From Acidovorax radicis N35 (GTDB lineage: Bacteria; Pseudomonadota; Gammaproteobacteria; Burkholderiales; Burkholderiaceae_C), in assembly GCF_000204195.1 (NCBI RefSeq), contig NZ_AFBG01000019.1:1-64000 (forward strand): a stretch of 64,000 bases of DNA, in the 5' to 3' direction. The notes under the pieces are model-generated. The model saw only the letters and a list, made by a program, of their open reading frames with translations. It ran no database searches and was not told where the DNA came from. Within the stretch, counting starts at the first letter, position 1. Each line of letters begins with the position of its first letter. Positions 1-9,653 of this stretch are shown one piece after another. Position numbers and translations under genes: made by a program.

Positions 1-2736
1 GCAGGCGGTCTGCAGCACGTATTGGCCTAAAGGGAGGATGAGGCCGGTCTGTTCGGCCAGGGGGATGAAGTCGCCGGGGCTGATCATGCCGCGCTGGGGG
101 TGGCGCCAGCGCACCAGGGCTTCTGCCCCCATGAGCTGGGACTGGTGGTCCACGACGGGCTGGTAGTGCACGAGCAGTTCACCCCGGGCCAGGCCCTGGC
201 GCAGGTCGGCTTCCAGGTTGGAGCGGGCGTTGACGGCGGCCTGCATGTTGGGGTCGAAGAAGCGCTGGGTGTTGCGGCCTGCGGCTTTGGCCTGGTACAT
301 GGCCAGGTCGGCGCGTTTGAGGAGTTCGTCCACCGTCAGGCGTTCGTCGCCAAAGAGGGTGATGCCGATGCTGGGGGTGCTGTAGTGTTGGGCGCCGTCC
401 AGGTCGAAGGGCTGGTTCAGGCTGGCCAGGAGTTTTTCTGCGACGGTTTCTGCCTGGGTGGCGGCGTCTTGCAGGTCGGGGGCCAGGGCTTCAAGCATGA
501 CGACGAATTCGTCGCCGCCAAAGCGGGCGACGGTGTCGGCTTCGCGCACGCTGCCCACCAGACGGGTGGCGACCTGGGCCAGGAGCTGGTCGCCCATGTC
601 GTGGCCCAGGGTGTCGTTGAGGTCCTTGAAGTTATCGAGGTCGATGAACAGCAGGGCGCCGAGGTTTCTGGTGCGCTGGCAGGCGGCGATGGAGCGCTGC
701 AGGCGATCGAGCAGCAGGCGGCGGTTGGGCAGGCCCGTCAAGGCGTCAAAGAAGGCCAGGCGTTCGATCTCTTGTTCTGCTCGCTTTCGGTCCGTGATGT
801 CGCGGCACACGCCCAGCACACCTGTCACGCGGCCATGCAGGTCGCGGATGGGGGTCTTGATGGTTTCGAACTGGCCCTGGTAGCCGTCTTCGGCAAAAGT
901 GAGCGCCTCCTCGTATACCAGGGGCTGCCAAGCCTGCATGGCGCGTTGATCGTATTTGCGAAAGCGTTCGGCCTCAGACGGTGCGACCAGATCAAAATCG
1001 TTGCAGCCCACAATCTGCCGCTCCGGCCGGCCTGCAAAACGCTCAAACACGGGGTTCACAGACAGGTAGACACCCTCGGCATCCTTGAGGAACACCATGT
1101 CGGGCATGGCATTGACCACGCGTGCAAGGTGCGCCTTCTGGTGGGCCAGTTCCTGCTCGATGCGCTTGAGGTCGGTGAGGTCATAGGCGAACAGCACCAC
1201 CGCAGGCACGCCCTGGTCCGTCACGGATTCGGGTGCAATGGTGGTGTGGCGGTATTGGGCGCCATCGGGTCCATCGATGCGGTTTTCAAACACGGCTTTC
1301 TCGCCCGCGAACGCCTTGTCGAAGTGGGGCTGCATCCGCAGCATCACTTCGGGCGCCAGCACCTCCCGAAGCAGCTGCCCCTGCAACTGCGCAGGTTCGC
1401 GGTGCAGCCAGCGGGCCTGCTGTTCATTGACATACAGCACCCGCAGATCGCGGTCCAGGCGCGCGACCCCGCCGGGCACCTGCCTCAGCATATTGGCCAT
1501 CAGGGCTTCGTGGGCGTGGGCCGCTTCTTCGGCCAGGCGGTGGGCGGTGATGTCGGTCTGCACGCCATCCCACAGCACGCGCCCATCTTCCAGCAGGCGG
1601 GGCGACGAACTCAGGTGCATCCAGCGCACCTGGCCATCGGTACGGCGCACGCGGAAAACGGCCTCCAGGCTGGTCATGGTCAGATAGGATTGCCGCTCGG
1701 CCTCGCGCAGCCGATCGATGTCTTCGGCCAGCACCTGGCGATACAACACCCGGAAGTCGTCCATGACTTCTTGCACCGTCACCCCGTTGAGCCGCTCGAT
1801 GGCATCACCCATGTGCACGAAATGCGAGCGACCATCCAGCTCCCGCACCACCTGGAACAACACGCTGTAGGGCAGGTTGCGCCCCAGCATCGACAGGCGC
1901 CCTTCACTCTCGCGCAAGCGACGTTCGGCCTCCTGCACGCGGGCGAACGGCATGCGGATGCCCGCATTGAACACCGCCTGATACAGCAGCGCATACGCCA
2001 CCACCCGCAGCGCGTGTGCCAAAGGCCCGCCCACAGGCGAATGCCCACCCAGCAGGCCCACCGTCAACTCGCCCCCCAGGAAGGCCCCCGCCGCCCAGGC
2101 AAACAGCCGCTCGCGCCGACCCGGGCTGCGGTAGAGCCAGACAGCGGCGACGCCCAGCGCCACCACCAACACGAAGGCCAGGTACTGCCGCAACGCGCCG
2201 CCAGCCGCCGTGGCAAACCAGCCAGGCAAGGGCCCCATGGCCGAGCCCACCAGCAGCAGCGCCAGCGCACCAGACGCCGCCAGCCAAACCTTGGCCGGGC
2301 CTGGCATCATCAGCTTCGCGGCCGTGAGCAACAAGGTCACGACTTCGGCCACGCGCGCCCAGCTGCTGAGCCACAGCGAGATGTTGGCCGTGCCCGGGGG
2401 CAGGTGCACCGGTGTGGAATGCGCCAGCATGCCGTGCAGGAAATTGAACGCCGCAGCCACACCAAAACCCGCCACCAGCACGTTAGCCCGCGCCTGCTCG
2501 GACATTTCGAGCGTGTGCAGGGACACCGACACCACCAGCAACCCCAGCAGCACCGCCACCAGCTCCATGAAGGGCTCCAGTCCGTGCTGGGAACCTGCCC
2601 CTTCCCCCAGCATCTGGGCCAGTGGCACGATGACCAGCGCCAACGCAGCCACCACCAGCACCACCGTGACGGCGGGCGCATCCGCCAGCGACGAACGCGC
2701 AGGCGGGGAGCGGTGGGGAGAAGGCAGGGGCGGCAT
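1..2736 (-). CDS. Membrane PAS-GGDEF-EAL c-di-GMP protein (3' end cut by window edge)
   Basis: Predicted to make and/or degrade c-di-GMP at the inner membrane. The gene reads leftward from an ATG at 2736 and leaves the window in frame after 912 codons. Residues about 18-235 are mostly hydrophobic, about seven membrane segments with a FNFLHGML stretch that resembles MASE-type sensor domains. Three PAS-like blocks follow (about 250-640), the last ending VCRDITDRKRAEQ. The GGDEF domain has an intact RFGGDEF (GGDEF at residues 740-744). The EAL domain begins GAEALVRW near residue 870 and runs off the window, so its catalytic residues cannot be judged. The MASE subtype and the ligand are unknown. 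The long open frame on the opposite strand is only its shadow. Confidence 0.9.
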   Translation of the reverse strand, partial: MPPLPSPHRSPPARSSLADAPAVTVVLVVAALALVIVPLAQMLGEGAGSQHGLEPFMELVAVLLGLLVVSVSLHTLEMSEQARANVLVAGFGVAAAFNFLHGMLAHSTPVHLPPGTANISLWLSSWARVAEVVTLLLTAAKLMMPGPAKVWLAASGALALLLVGSAMGPLPGWFATAAGGALRQYLAFVLVVALGVAAVWLYRSPGRRERLFAWAAGAFLGGELTVGLLGGHSPVGGPLAHALRVVAYALLYQAVFNAGIRMPFARVQEAERRLRESEGRLSMLGRNLPYSVLFQVVRELDGRSHFVHMGDAIERLNGVTVQEVMDDFRVLYRQVLAEDIDRLREAERQSYLTMTSLEAVFRVRRTDGQVRWMHLSSSPRLLEDGRVLWDGVQTDITAHRLAEEAAHAHEALMANMLRQVPGGVARLDRDLRVLYVNEQQARWLHREPAQLQGQLLREVLAPEVMLRMQPHFDKAFAGEKAVFENRIDGPDGAQYRHTTIAPESVTDQGVPAVVLFAYDLTDLKRIEQELAHQKAHLARVVNAMPDMVFLKDAEGVYLSVNPVFERFAGRPERQIVGCNDFDLVAPSEAERFRKYDQRAMQAWQPLVYEEALTFAEDGYQGQFETIKTPIRDLHGRVTGVLGVCRDITDRKRAEQEIERLAFFDALTGLPNRRLLLDRLQRSIAACQRTRNLGALLFIDLDNFKDLNDTLGHDMGDQLLAQVATRLVGSVREADTVARFGGDEFVVMLEALAPDLQDAATQAETVAEKLLASLNQPFDLDGAQHYSTPSIGITLFGDERLTVDELLKRADLAMYQAKAAGRNTQRFFDPNMQAAVNARSNLEADLRQGLARGELLVHYQPVVDHQSQLMGAEALVRWRHPQRGMISPGDFIPLAEQTGLILPLGQYVLQTAC

Positions 2737-2948
2737 GGACTCAAAGAACAATGGACGGCGCAAGCGGGTGGGGACTATTTCTACCGAGTTCTACATAGCG
2801 TCACAAGTGTATCGACGAGTAAGGCGCACGTGTATGGCACGCGGACCGGGTCTCGGCCCGCCTTTGCCTGCCCATTGTTTCGGCATGCCAAGCCTTTCTG
2901 CCCACTTTTTTACATTCGTGCCCGGCACCTGTGCTGGCAGCCCCATGC

Positions 2949-2970
2949 AAAACGGGGCCGAAGCCCCGTT
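2949..2970 (-). terminator. Probable terminator after aconitase
   Basis: Inverted repeat AACGGGGC / GCCCCGTT with a 4-base loop, followed on the minus strand by TTGC. It lies about 50 bp beyond the aconitase stop. The T tract is short, so termination may be partial. Confidence 0.6.
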
Positions 2971-3017
2971 GCCGACGATGGCGGTGCCCTGCCTGTGCAC
3001 CGCGGGCGGGGGCACCC

Positions 3018-5957
3018 TCAGCCCTGCAACAACTGGCGCAGCACAAACGGCAGGATGCCACCCGCCTGGTAGTAGTCCACCTCAATCGGCGTGTCGATGC
3101 GCAGTGTGACGGTGACTTCCTGGCGCGAGCCGTCCGCGCGGCGGATGACGAGTTGCGCATCGCTTTGTGGTGTGAGCGCCGGGTCGGGCACCACATCGAT
3201 CACCTCGTTGCCCGTGAGGCCCAATGTCTCCCACGATTCGCCCGCCTTGAACTGCAGCGGCAGCACACCCATGCCCACCAGGTTGGAGCGGTGGATGCGC
3301 TCAAAGCTGCGCGCCACCACGGCCTTGATGCCCAAGAGCTGCGTGCCCTTGGCGGCCCAGTCGCGGCTGGAGCCGGTGCCGTATTCCTCACCCGCAAAGA
3401 TCACCGTGGGCGTTTTTTGCGCCATGTACTGCATGGCGGCATCGAAGATGAACATCTTCTCGCCCTGCAGCGCGCCTTCGTTCTGGAACACGGTCACCCC
3501 CCCCTCTTCGCGCGAGCCATCGGCCGTGGGCGGGATCATGAGGTTCTTGATGCGAACGTTGGCAAAGGTGCCGCGCACCATCACGTCGTGGTTGCCCCGG
3601 CGCGCGCCGTAGCTGTTGAAGTCGGCCTTCATCACGCCATGCTGCCGCAGCCACTGGCCGGCGGGCGAGCTTTCCTTGATGGAGCCTGCGGGCGAGATGT
3701 GGTCGGTGGTGATGGAGTCACCAAACAGCGCCATGATGCGCGCGCCGATCACCGATGGGAGTTGGGTACCATTTTGGCCTCCAGCGCTTGATGGGTCTGC
3801 GCTAGCAGCTCCTTTTTCAAGAGCAAACTGGGCAAAAAACGGTGGCTCGGCAATGTAGGTGCTGGCGGGCCAGGTGTAGGCGGTGCCGCTCACGCCCAAA
3901 ATCTTCTCCCACAGCTTGCCGGGGTCGGTGGCAACCTTGGCGTAGTTTTCGCGGAAGGCCTTGCCGTTCATGGCGAACTTGAGCAGGGCGTGGACTTCGT
4001 CGCTGGTGGGCCAGATGTCGCCCAGGTAGATGTCCTTGCCGCCCTTGCCCTTGCCGACCGGCTCGGTCATCAGGTCCTTGAGCACCGTGCCCGCGATGGC
4101 ATAGGCCACCACCAGCGGCGGGCTGGCCAGGAAGTTGGCCTTGAGGTTGGGGTGGATGCGCGCCTCGAAATTGCGGTTGCCCGACAGCACGGCCGCGCAG
4201 ATCAGGTCGTTGCTGGTGATGGCCTCGTTCAGCTCGGGCGTGAGGTCGCCCGCATTGCCGATGCAGGTGGTGCAGCCGTAGCCCGCCAGTGCAAAGCCCA
4301 GCTTTTCCAGGTAGGGCAGCAGGCCCGTCTGCGTGAGGTATTCGGTGACGATGCGCGAGCCGGGCGCGAGCGATGTCTTGATGTGCGGCTGCACCTTGAG
4401 CCCGGCCTCCACCGCCTTCTTGGCCAGCAGGCCGGCAGCCAGCAGCACGCTGGGGTTGCTGGTGTTGGTGCAGCTGGTGATGGCGGCAATCAGCACGTCA
4501 CCGTTGCCCACCGTGGGGTCGGCACCTTTGGTGGGCATGACGGCCGTGGCGTCGGCGTGGGCTGTGGCCAAAGCGGGCTTGTTGCTCTCCATCTCGGCCA
4601 GGGAGCGCGGCGCACCGGCAGGAGCGGGCTTGTCCTTGGGCGCTGCGCGCTGCACCACGTCCTGGCCCCGGTGAATATGGTGGCGGGTGTGCAGCAGTTC
4701 GGCCGGGCGGTTGAATCCATTTTGTGCATTGGGCTTGCTGAACAGGTCGGCAAACTGGCTGCTGACCTTGCCCAGCTCGATGCGGTCCTGCGGGCGCTTG
4801 GGGCCTGCCAGGCTGGGGGAGACGCTGCCGAGGTCGAGTTTGACGACCTGCGAATAGTCCACCTCGCCCGCCAGCGGCACACCGAACAGGCCTTGGGCCT
4901 TGAAGTAGGCCTCAAACGCTTCGATCTCGCCCTTGGTGCGGCCCGTGCCCTGGAAGTAGTCGATGGTCTTCTCGTCCACCGGGAAGAATCCCATGGTGGC
5001 GCCGTACTCGGGCGCCATGTTGCCAATGGTGGCCCGGTCGGGCAGCGCCAGGGTGCGGGTGCCCTCACCAAAAAACTCGACGAACTTGCCCACCACCTTG
5101 TGCTGGCGCAGCAGCTCGGTCACGGTGAGCACCAGGTCGGTGGCCGTCACGCCTTCGCGCAGCTGGCCGGTCATCTCAAAGCCCACCACATCGGGGGTGA
5201 GGAAGTACACAGGCTGGCCCAGCATGGCGGCCTCGGCCTCGATGCCGCCCACGCCCCAGCCCACCACGCCGATGCCGTTGATCATGGTGGTGTGGCTGTC
5301 GGTGCCCACCAGGGTGTCGGGGTAGTAGACGTTGTCCTTGCGCTTGTGCACCCCACGCGCTAGGTATTCGAGGTTGACCTGGTGCACGATGCCGAAGCCC
5401 GGTGGCACCACGCCAAAGGTGTCAAAGGCCTGCATGCCCCACTTCATGAACTCGTAGCGCTCGCGGTTGCGCTGGAATTCAAGCTTCATGTTCAGGTCGA
5501 GCGAATTCTTCTTGCCGTAGTGGTCGACCATGATCGAGTGGTCCACCACCAGGTCTACGGGCACCAGCGGCTCGATCTTCTTGGGGTTCTTGCCCAGCTT
5601 CACGGCCACGCTGCGCATGGCGGCCAGGTCGGCCAGCAGCGGCACGCCGGTAAAGTCTTGCAGCACCACGCGCGAGACCACGAACGGGATCTCGTCCTTG
5701 CGGTCTGCATTGGGCGCCCAATGGGCCAACTCCTTGACATGCTCGGCCGTCACCTTGCGGCCATCGCAATTGCGCAGCACCGATTCGAGCACGATGCGGA
5801 TCGATACGGGCAAGCGGCGGATCTGGGGGAACTGTTTGGCCAACGCGGGCAGCGAGTAGAACTGGCCTTCTTTGCCAGACGCTGTCTTGAAACTCTTGAG
5901 GGTGTTGGCAAACGCGTGGCGGGCGGGCTTGGGCGACAACTTGCGTGATACGGCCAT
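3018..5957 (-). CDS. acnA: Aconitate hydratase (AcnA/IRP type), with an in-frame insertion
   Basis: Interconverts citrate and isocitrate in the TCA cycle; cytoplasmic [4Fe-4S] enzyme. The start at 5957 (MAVSRK) is preceded by AGGAG at good spacing; an ATG 48 bases upstream has no such site. The product is 979 residues, against about 900 for the family. The cluster cysteines are visible at C496 (SCTNTSNP) and C562/C565 (GCTTCIGN). [10 protein letters not shown] is near residue 217 and the swivel domain carries [16 protein letters not shown]. The extra length comes from a long linker (about residues 408-480) and a low-complexity insert at about 712-731, between PPFFAQF and the conserved [14 protein letters not shown] block. 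The second insert is encoded by a family A repeat. Confidence 0.96.
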   Translation of the reverse strand: MAVSRKLSPKPARHAFANTLKSFKTASGKEGQFYSLPALAKQFPQIRRLPVSIRIVLESVLRNCDGRKVTAEHVKELAHWAPNADRKDEIPFVVSRVVLQDFTGVPLLADLAAMRSVAVKLGKNPKKIEPLVPVDLVVDHSIMVDHYGKKNSLDLNMKLEFQRNRERYEFMKWGMQAFDTFGVVPPGFGIVHQVNLEYLARGVHKRKDNVYYPDTLVGTDSHTTMINGIGVVGWGVGGIEAEAAMLGQPVYFLTPDVVGFEMTGQLREGVTATDLVLTVTELLRQHKVVGKFVEFFGEGTRTLALPDRATIGNMAPEYGATMGFFPVDEKTIDYFQGTGRTKGEIEAFEAYFKAQGLFGVPLAGEVDYSQVVKLDLGSVSPSLAGPKRPQDRIELGKVSSQFADLFSKPNAQNGFNRPAELLHTRHHIHRGQDVVQRAAPKDKPAPAGAPRSLAEMESNKPALATAHADATAVMPTKGADPTVGNGDVLIAAITSCTNTSNPSVLLAAGLLAKKAVEAGLKVQPHIKTSLAPGSRIVTEYLTQTGLLPYLEKLGFALAGYGCTTCIGNAGDLTPELNEAITSNDLICAAVLSGNRNFEARIHPNLKANFLASPPLVVAYAIAGTVLKDLMTEPVGKGKGGKDIYLGDIWPTSDEVHALLKFAMNGKAFRENYAKVATDPGKLWEKILGVSGTAYTWPASTYIAEPPFFAQFALEKGAASADPSSAGGQNGTQLPSVIGARIMALFGDSITTDHISPAGSIKESSPAGQWLRQHGVMKADFNSYGARRGNHDVMVRGTFANVRIKNLMIPPTADGSREEGGVTVFQNEGALQGEKMFIFDAAMQYMAQKTPTVIFAGEEYGTGSSRDWAAKGTQLLGIKAVVARSFERIHRSNLVGMGVLPLQFKAGESWETLGLTGNEVIDVVPDPALTPQSDAQLVIRRADGSRQEVTVTLRIDTPIEVDYYQAGGILPFVLRQLLQG
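3771..3825 (+). repeat. Family A repeat copy A1, inside acnA
   Basis: Contains CCAGCGCTTGATGGGTCTGC then GCTAGCAGCTCCTTTTTCAA. It matches the family A core with a decayed right stem. It is antisense to acnA and read in frame as about 20 extra residues, without a stop or frameshift. Confidence 0.75.
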
Positions 5958-6103
5958 GGCGAACTCCTGTGAAAGGCGACAAGGCCTATTCTGGCAGTCC
6001 TGCATGACGGTGCAATCGTGGGGCTATGCGAGCCCTGCCCCCAGGCCCCTGCGGCGTGGTCGGGGTGTCCGATCCACGCCGCTCGTGTCCGATATCTGCA
6101 TCA

Positions 6104-6160
6104 AAAATGCCCCTGGCGCTTGATGGACAAGCGTATTAAGCTATATTTTCAGGAGCAAAT
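6104..6160 (+). repeat. Family A repeat copy A2
   Basis: Contains CTGGCGCTTGATGGACAAGC followed by the AAGCTATATTTT arm. It lies between the start of acnA and the 3' end of the small membrane protein gene, about 12 bp beyond that gene's stop and opposite to its orientation. Confidence 0.8.
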
Positions 6161-6172
6161 AATCGATGCCCC

Positions 6173-6580
6173 TCAAGCCGCAGCCCACGTTGGCAGGCGG
6201 CGCACCCCCATCCACTGCAGTTCTGCCAGCATGGCCACCGACACCACATGCACCAACAGATAGGCCTGGCCCAGCAAGGTGGGCGTGAGCGTGGAGCCCA
6301 GCAGCAGCGCCAGGCTGGCCAGCGCCCAGGCAAAGTTGCCCACGATCAGCACCCACAGCCAGCCTCGGGGCATGGGCTCGGACCGCGCAATCGCAATGGC
6401 CAAGGCGGCGTAGCCCAGCAGCATGGCGCCCGTCACCTGCAGCAGCCCGGGCGGCAGGCCCAGCCACTCGGCCAGGGGCGCTGTCAGCAGCAGGTGCAGG
6501 GCGCCGAGCAGAACCCCCGTGGAGGCATCGAACCAGACCACGGCACGCAGGAATCGGGGGGAGGACATCAGCTTGAACAT
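6173..6580 (-). CDS. Small four-helix membrane protein, function unknown
   Basis: 135 residues, beginning MFKLMSSPRF. It has four hydrophobic segments at about 12-32, 43-63, 70-92 and 98-118, joined by short loops, which fits a small polytopic inner-membrane protein. No catalytic motif is visible. An AAGGAGCTTTCC-like ribosome site precedes the ATG. It is transcribed divergently from the XRE/MmyB-type regulator about 115 bp away, an arrangement common for a regulator and its target, but that link is inference. Many proteobacteria carry such short unnamed membrane proteins, and I do not assign a function. Confidence 0.75.
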   Translation of the reverse strand: MFKLMSSPRFLRAVVWFDASTGVLLGALHLLLTAPLAEWLGLPPGLLQVTGAMLLGYAALAIAIARSEPMPRGWLWVLIVGNFAWALASLALLLGSTLTPTLLGQAYLLVHVVSVAMLAELQWMGVRRLPTWAAA

Positions 6581-6694
6581 GGAAAGCTCCTTGGTTGAGG
6601 AAGAAAGAAGGCTCCATCGTTCCCGCCCTGGCGCACCGCGTCGATGACCTGCCAGGTAATGGCCCGTGCGCAGTTTGCGCCTAGGATGGCAGCC

Positions 6695-7576
6695 ATGACC
6701 TCCACCGCCCCTTCATCGCACCGCTCCCCGCGCCATCCCTTGCCGCACCGCGTGGCACCGGCGGGGCCCACCTCGTTTGGCGACCACCTGCGCACCTGGC
6801 GCCAGCAGCGGCACCTGAGCCAGCTGGAGCTGGCCGACGAGGCGGACATCTCCACGCGCCATGTGAGCTTCATGGAAACCGGCCGCACCAACCCCAGCCG
6901 CGACATGGTGCTGCGCCTGTGCGAACGCCTGGCCATCCCGCTGCGCGAGCGCAACGCCCTGCTGGTGGCCGCCGGCTACGCCCCCATGTACCGCGAACGC
7001 GCGCTGGACGACCCTGCGCTGGCCGCGGCGCGCCAGGCGGTGGAACTGGTGCTCAAGGGCCACGAACCCTGCCCCGCCATTGCCCTCGACCGCTGCTGGA
7101 ACGTGGTGGCCACCAACCGCGCCGCGCTGGCCCTGCTGTCTGCCCACGTCAGTCCAGAACTGCTGGCGCCCCCCGTCAACGTGTTCCGGCTGAGCCTGCA
7201 CCCCCAGGGGCTGGCGCCACGCATCGCCAATCTGGCGCAGTGGCGGGCGCACCTGTTTGAACGCCTGCGCCAGCAGATACAGGCCACGGCCGACCCCGCA
7301 CTGATCGCACTGCAGGCGGAACTGCAGCAATACCCCGCCCCGGCTGAATCCGATGCCCTGGTATTGGCGGGTGAAATGCTGGGTGTGGTAATGCCGTTCT
7401 GCTTTGAGAGCGTGCACGGAATGCTCTCGCTCATCAGCACCACCACGATATTCGGAACGCCGGTGGATGTGACCCTGCAGGAACTGGCCGTGGAGTCATT
7501 CTTTCCGGCCGATGATTTCACGGCGCAGGTATTGCGCAAGATCGCCCACGAAAACACTCAGAGTGCAGAAGGCTGA
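6695..7576 (+). CDS. XRE-family regulator with MmyB-like ligand domain
   Basis: Predicted DNA-binding repressor or activator of 293 residues. An XRE helix-turn-helix lies at about 25-80 (FGDHLRTWRQ, LSQLELADEADISTRHVSFME). It is followed by a C-terminal MmyB-like ligand domain (about 105-285) with the typical LDRCWNVVATNRAALALL and a late IFGTPVDVTLQELAVESFFPAD stretch. The ATG at 6695 was chosen because TAGGA precedes it at about 8 bases; ATGs at 6644 and 6686 are in frame. MmyB-type regulators often control a divergent neighbour, here the small membrane protein. The ligand is unknown. Confidence 0.88.
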   Translation: MTSTAPSSHRSPRHPLPHRVAPAGPTSFGDHLRTWRQQRHLSQLELADEADISTRHVSFMETGRTNPSRDMVLRLCERLAIPLRERNALLVAAGYAPMYRERALDDPALAAARQAVELVLKGHEPCPAIALDRCWNVVATNRAALALLSAHVSPELLAPPVNVFRLSLHPQGLAPRIANLAQWRAHLFERLRQQIQATADPALIALQAELQQYPAPAESDALVLAGEMLGVVMPFCFESVHGMLSLISTTTIFGTPVDVTLQELAVESFFPADDFTAQVLRKIAHENTQSAEG

Positions 7577-7808
7577 GCACAATCCCATGCGCCGTCGAAG
7601 TGCATTCATTGCCCGCCGCGCAAAACCAAGGGTTGCACATGCCGGACAACGGATTCCTTGAAGCGCCCTGCAGTACCGATAAATCCCGAGACTGCACATG
7701 AACCCACCGCGCAGGCCCTCGTCGCCCCCCTGCATGCAACCTGTGCAGCAAATGAGGCCGTTCGGCTTTCTATCTTTTCGTCGCGCCTTGCCCCAATAGC
7801 CAGGCAAT

Positions 7809-7834
7809 AAAAAACCCGCAGAAGCGGGTTTTTT
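7809..7834. terminator. Bidirectional terminator between the XRE regulator and hns
   Basis: A perfect 11-bp stem (AAAAAACCCGC / GCGGGTTTTTT) with an AGAA loop gives a T tract on both strands. It lies 22 bp beyond the hns stop and about 230 bp beyond the XRE-family regulator gene. Confidence 0.92.
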
Positions 7835-7855
7835 GAGGGTACGGGGCGAAAGCGC

Positions 7856-8158
7856 TTAAATCACAAACTTTTCGCGGTTTTCGTTTTGAATCCACTTCGG
7901 CGCCTTGCCACGGCCCGTCCAGGTTTCACCAGTGGCGGGATTGCGGTACTTGGGAGCCACCTTGGTGCCCGCGGTGGAACTGCGCCCCGTCTTGCCAGCC
8001 GCCTTACCAGCAGGGAACACGTCCTGGGCGGTCAGACCATATTCGGCCACCAGTGAACGGACCTGCGACACAGCGTCCGACAGTTCCCGGCGCCGGGCTT
8101 CGCTGATTTGTTGCTCAAGGGCTTCGCGCTGCTTCAACAGTTCTTTGTAGCTGGTCAT
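7856..8158 (-). CDS. H-NS family nucleoid-associated protein
   Basis: 100 residues, the short betaproteobacterial H-NS type (BpH3/HvrA-like). The N-terminal half is a predicted coiled coil for oligomerisation (LLKQREALEQQISEARRREL). A basic linker follows, and the C-terminal DNA-binding motif reads YRNPATGETWTGRGKAPKWI. It binds curved AT-rich DNA and silences transcription. The gene is monocistronic: it ends at a strong terminator, and its upstream region is AT-rich for this genome. Confidence 0.93.
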   Translation of the reverse strand: MTSYKELLKQREALEQQISEARRRELSDAVSQVRSLVAEYGLTAQDVFPAGKAAGKTGRSSTAGTKVAPKYRNPATGETWTGRGKAPKWIQNENREKFVI

Positions 8159-8234
8159 GGTGTCTGGATTTTAGATAAGGGTGAAAGACAGGCTAATTAT
8201 AAGAATAATGTGCCGTTTTTGTGCAAGCGCTTTC

Positions 8235-8254
8235 AGAATTTCATTCAAAATTCT
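8235..8254. promoter_or_regulatory. AT-rich inverted repeat upstream of hns
   Basis: AGAATTT / AAATTCT with a 6-base spacer, about 80-95 bp upstream of the hns start in an AT-rich gap. It could be an autoregulatory or regulator site. No factor is identified. Confidence 0.3.
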
Positions 8255-8327
8255 TTGCATTAACCCCAAGGCACCATATTGATGCAGGGTTTCTGTCTGG
8301 CTGGGTACCCGGGTATTGATGCTTGCT

Positions 8328-9632
8328 TCAGGCAGCAGGGGTTCCGCCTTCTGGCTGGGCCAATACCTTGTCGATGCGCTTGCCGTCCAGTGCCAGCACT
8401 TCAAATATCCAATCCGCGCACCCAATGCGCTCGCCCACTTCGGGCAAATGCCCCGTTTCAGCCATCAAAAGGCCCGCCAGCGTGTTATAGCGGCCCCGGT
8501 CCTCGCCGGGTAAATCGCGAATATCCAGGCGCGCCTTGAGTTCCGTCACCGGCATCAGGCCGTCCAGCAGCCAACCCCCGTCGTCACGCTGCAAGGCCCA
8601 GGCGTCGGCGTCGGCCCCGGGCTGCAATTCACCGGTAATGGCTTCCAGTAAATCGCGCGGGGTCATGATGCCCTGCACCACGCCATATTCATCCACCACA
8701 AACACCATGCGCCCGGAGCGCGCCCGAAACTGCTCCAGCAGCTCCATGCCACTGAGGGTCTCAGGCAGGAACGCGGCTGCCTGCGCATGCTGGTCCAGGG
8801 TGCCTTCTGCCTCGGCGCCCAGTTCCAGCAAGCGCGCCACGCTGAGGAGGCCCACCACATCATCCAGCGACCCGCGGCACACGGGGTACCAGGAATGCGC
8901 CCCGTGCACCCCGCCACTGCCCGCATTGCGCAGCCCCTCGGCCACCGAAAGACTGGCATCCAGCCAGCGAACGTCGGTGCGCGGCACCATGAGCGAGGTC
9001 AGGGGCCGGTCATCCAGGCGGAACACGTTTTTCACCATCTGGTGCTCATGGTGTTCTATCACCCCCGCATCGCGCCCTTCTTCCAGGCTGGCCACGATCT
9101 CCTCTTCCGTCACCGAACGCCCCGCCTGGTTGTCCACCCGCAGCAGGGTGAGTACGCCCTGGGTCGAGAGCGAGAGCAAGCGCACGAACGGCCTTGCCAC
9201 CCTGGCCACCCACGTCATGGGGCGCGCCACCAATCGGGCCACGGGCTCGGGATAGAGCTGGCCAATGCGCTTGGGCACCAGTTCGCCAAACACGATGGTG
9301 ACAAAGGTGATGAGGGTGACCACCAGCGCCGTCGCCGTGATGCTGGCGGCGCGGTCCGGCATGCCCATCAGCTGCAGCCAGAAACCCAGGTCATCGCTGA
9401 ACGCGGCCTCGCCGATGATGCCGTTGAGCATACCGATGGACGTGATGCCCACCTGCACGGAGGAGAGGAACTGCGTGGGGTTGTCGAGCAGCGCCAGAGA
9501 AGCCTGCGCCCCTTTGTCCCCTGTCTCGGCCATGGTGACCAGGCGCGACTTGCGGCTCGACGCCAGGGCAAGCTCGGACATTGCAAACACGCCGTTGAGC
9601 AGGGTCAGCAGCGCGATCAGCAGAAAATCCAT
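8328..9632 (-). CDS. CNNM/DUF21-CBS-CorC_HlyC membrane protein
   Basis: 434-residue inner-membrane protein of the hemolysin C/CorC group, thought to take part in divalent cation (Mg/Co) homeostasis; the haemolysin label is historical. An N-terminal DUF21/CNNM domain (about 1-195) starts MDFLLIALLTLLNGVFAMSE. A CBS pair follows at about 205-335, including VPRTDVRWLD and VFVVDEYGVVQGIMTPRDLL. The C-terminal CorC_HlyC domain (about 345-425) contains YNTLAGLLMAETGHLPEVGE. The gene is divergent from apaH with 21 bp between start codons, so the two promoters must overlap each other's coding regions. Confidence 0.92.
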   Translation of the reverse strand: MDFLLIALLTLLNGVFAMSELALASSRKSRLVTMAETGDKGAQASLALLDNPTQFLSSVQVGITSIGMLNGIIGEAAFSDDLGFWLQLMGMPDRAASITATALVVTLITFVTIVFGELVPKRIGQLYPEPVARLVARPMTWVARVARPFVRLLSLSTQGVLTLLRVDNQAGRSVTEEEIVASLEEGRDAGVIEHHEHQMVKNVFRLDDRPLTSLMVPRTDVRWLDASLSVAEGLRNAGSGGVHGAHSWYPVCRGSLDDVVGLLSVARLLELGAEAEGTLDQHAQAAAFLPETLSGMELLEQFRARSGRMVFVVDEYGVVQGIMTPRDLLEAITGELQPGADADAWALQRDDGGWLLDGLMPVTELKARLDIRDLPGEDRGRYNTLAGLLMAETGHLPEVGERIGCADWIFEVLALDGKRIDKVLAQPEGGTPAA

Positions 9633-9653
9633 GCTTCACTCAATAAGATCACC

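Noticed and set aside
100-3072. A 990-codon plus-strand frame covering the first 3 kb
   Set aside because: It is antisense to the GGDEF-EAL gene, whose motifs (RFGGDEF, EALVRW) are clear on the minus strand; long antisense frames are usual at this GC content.
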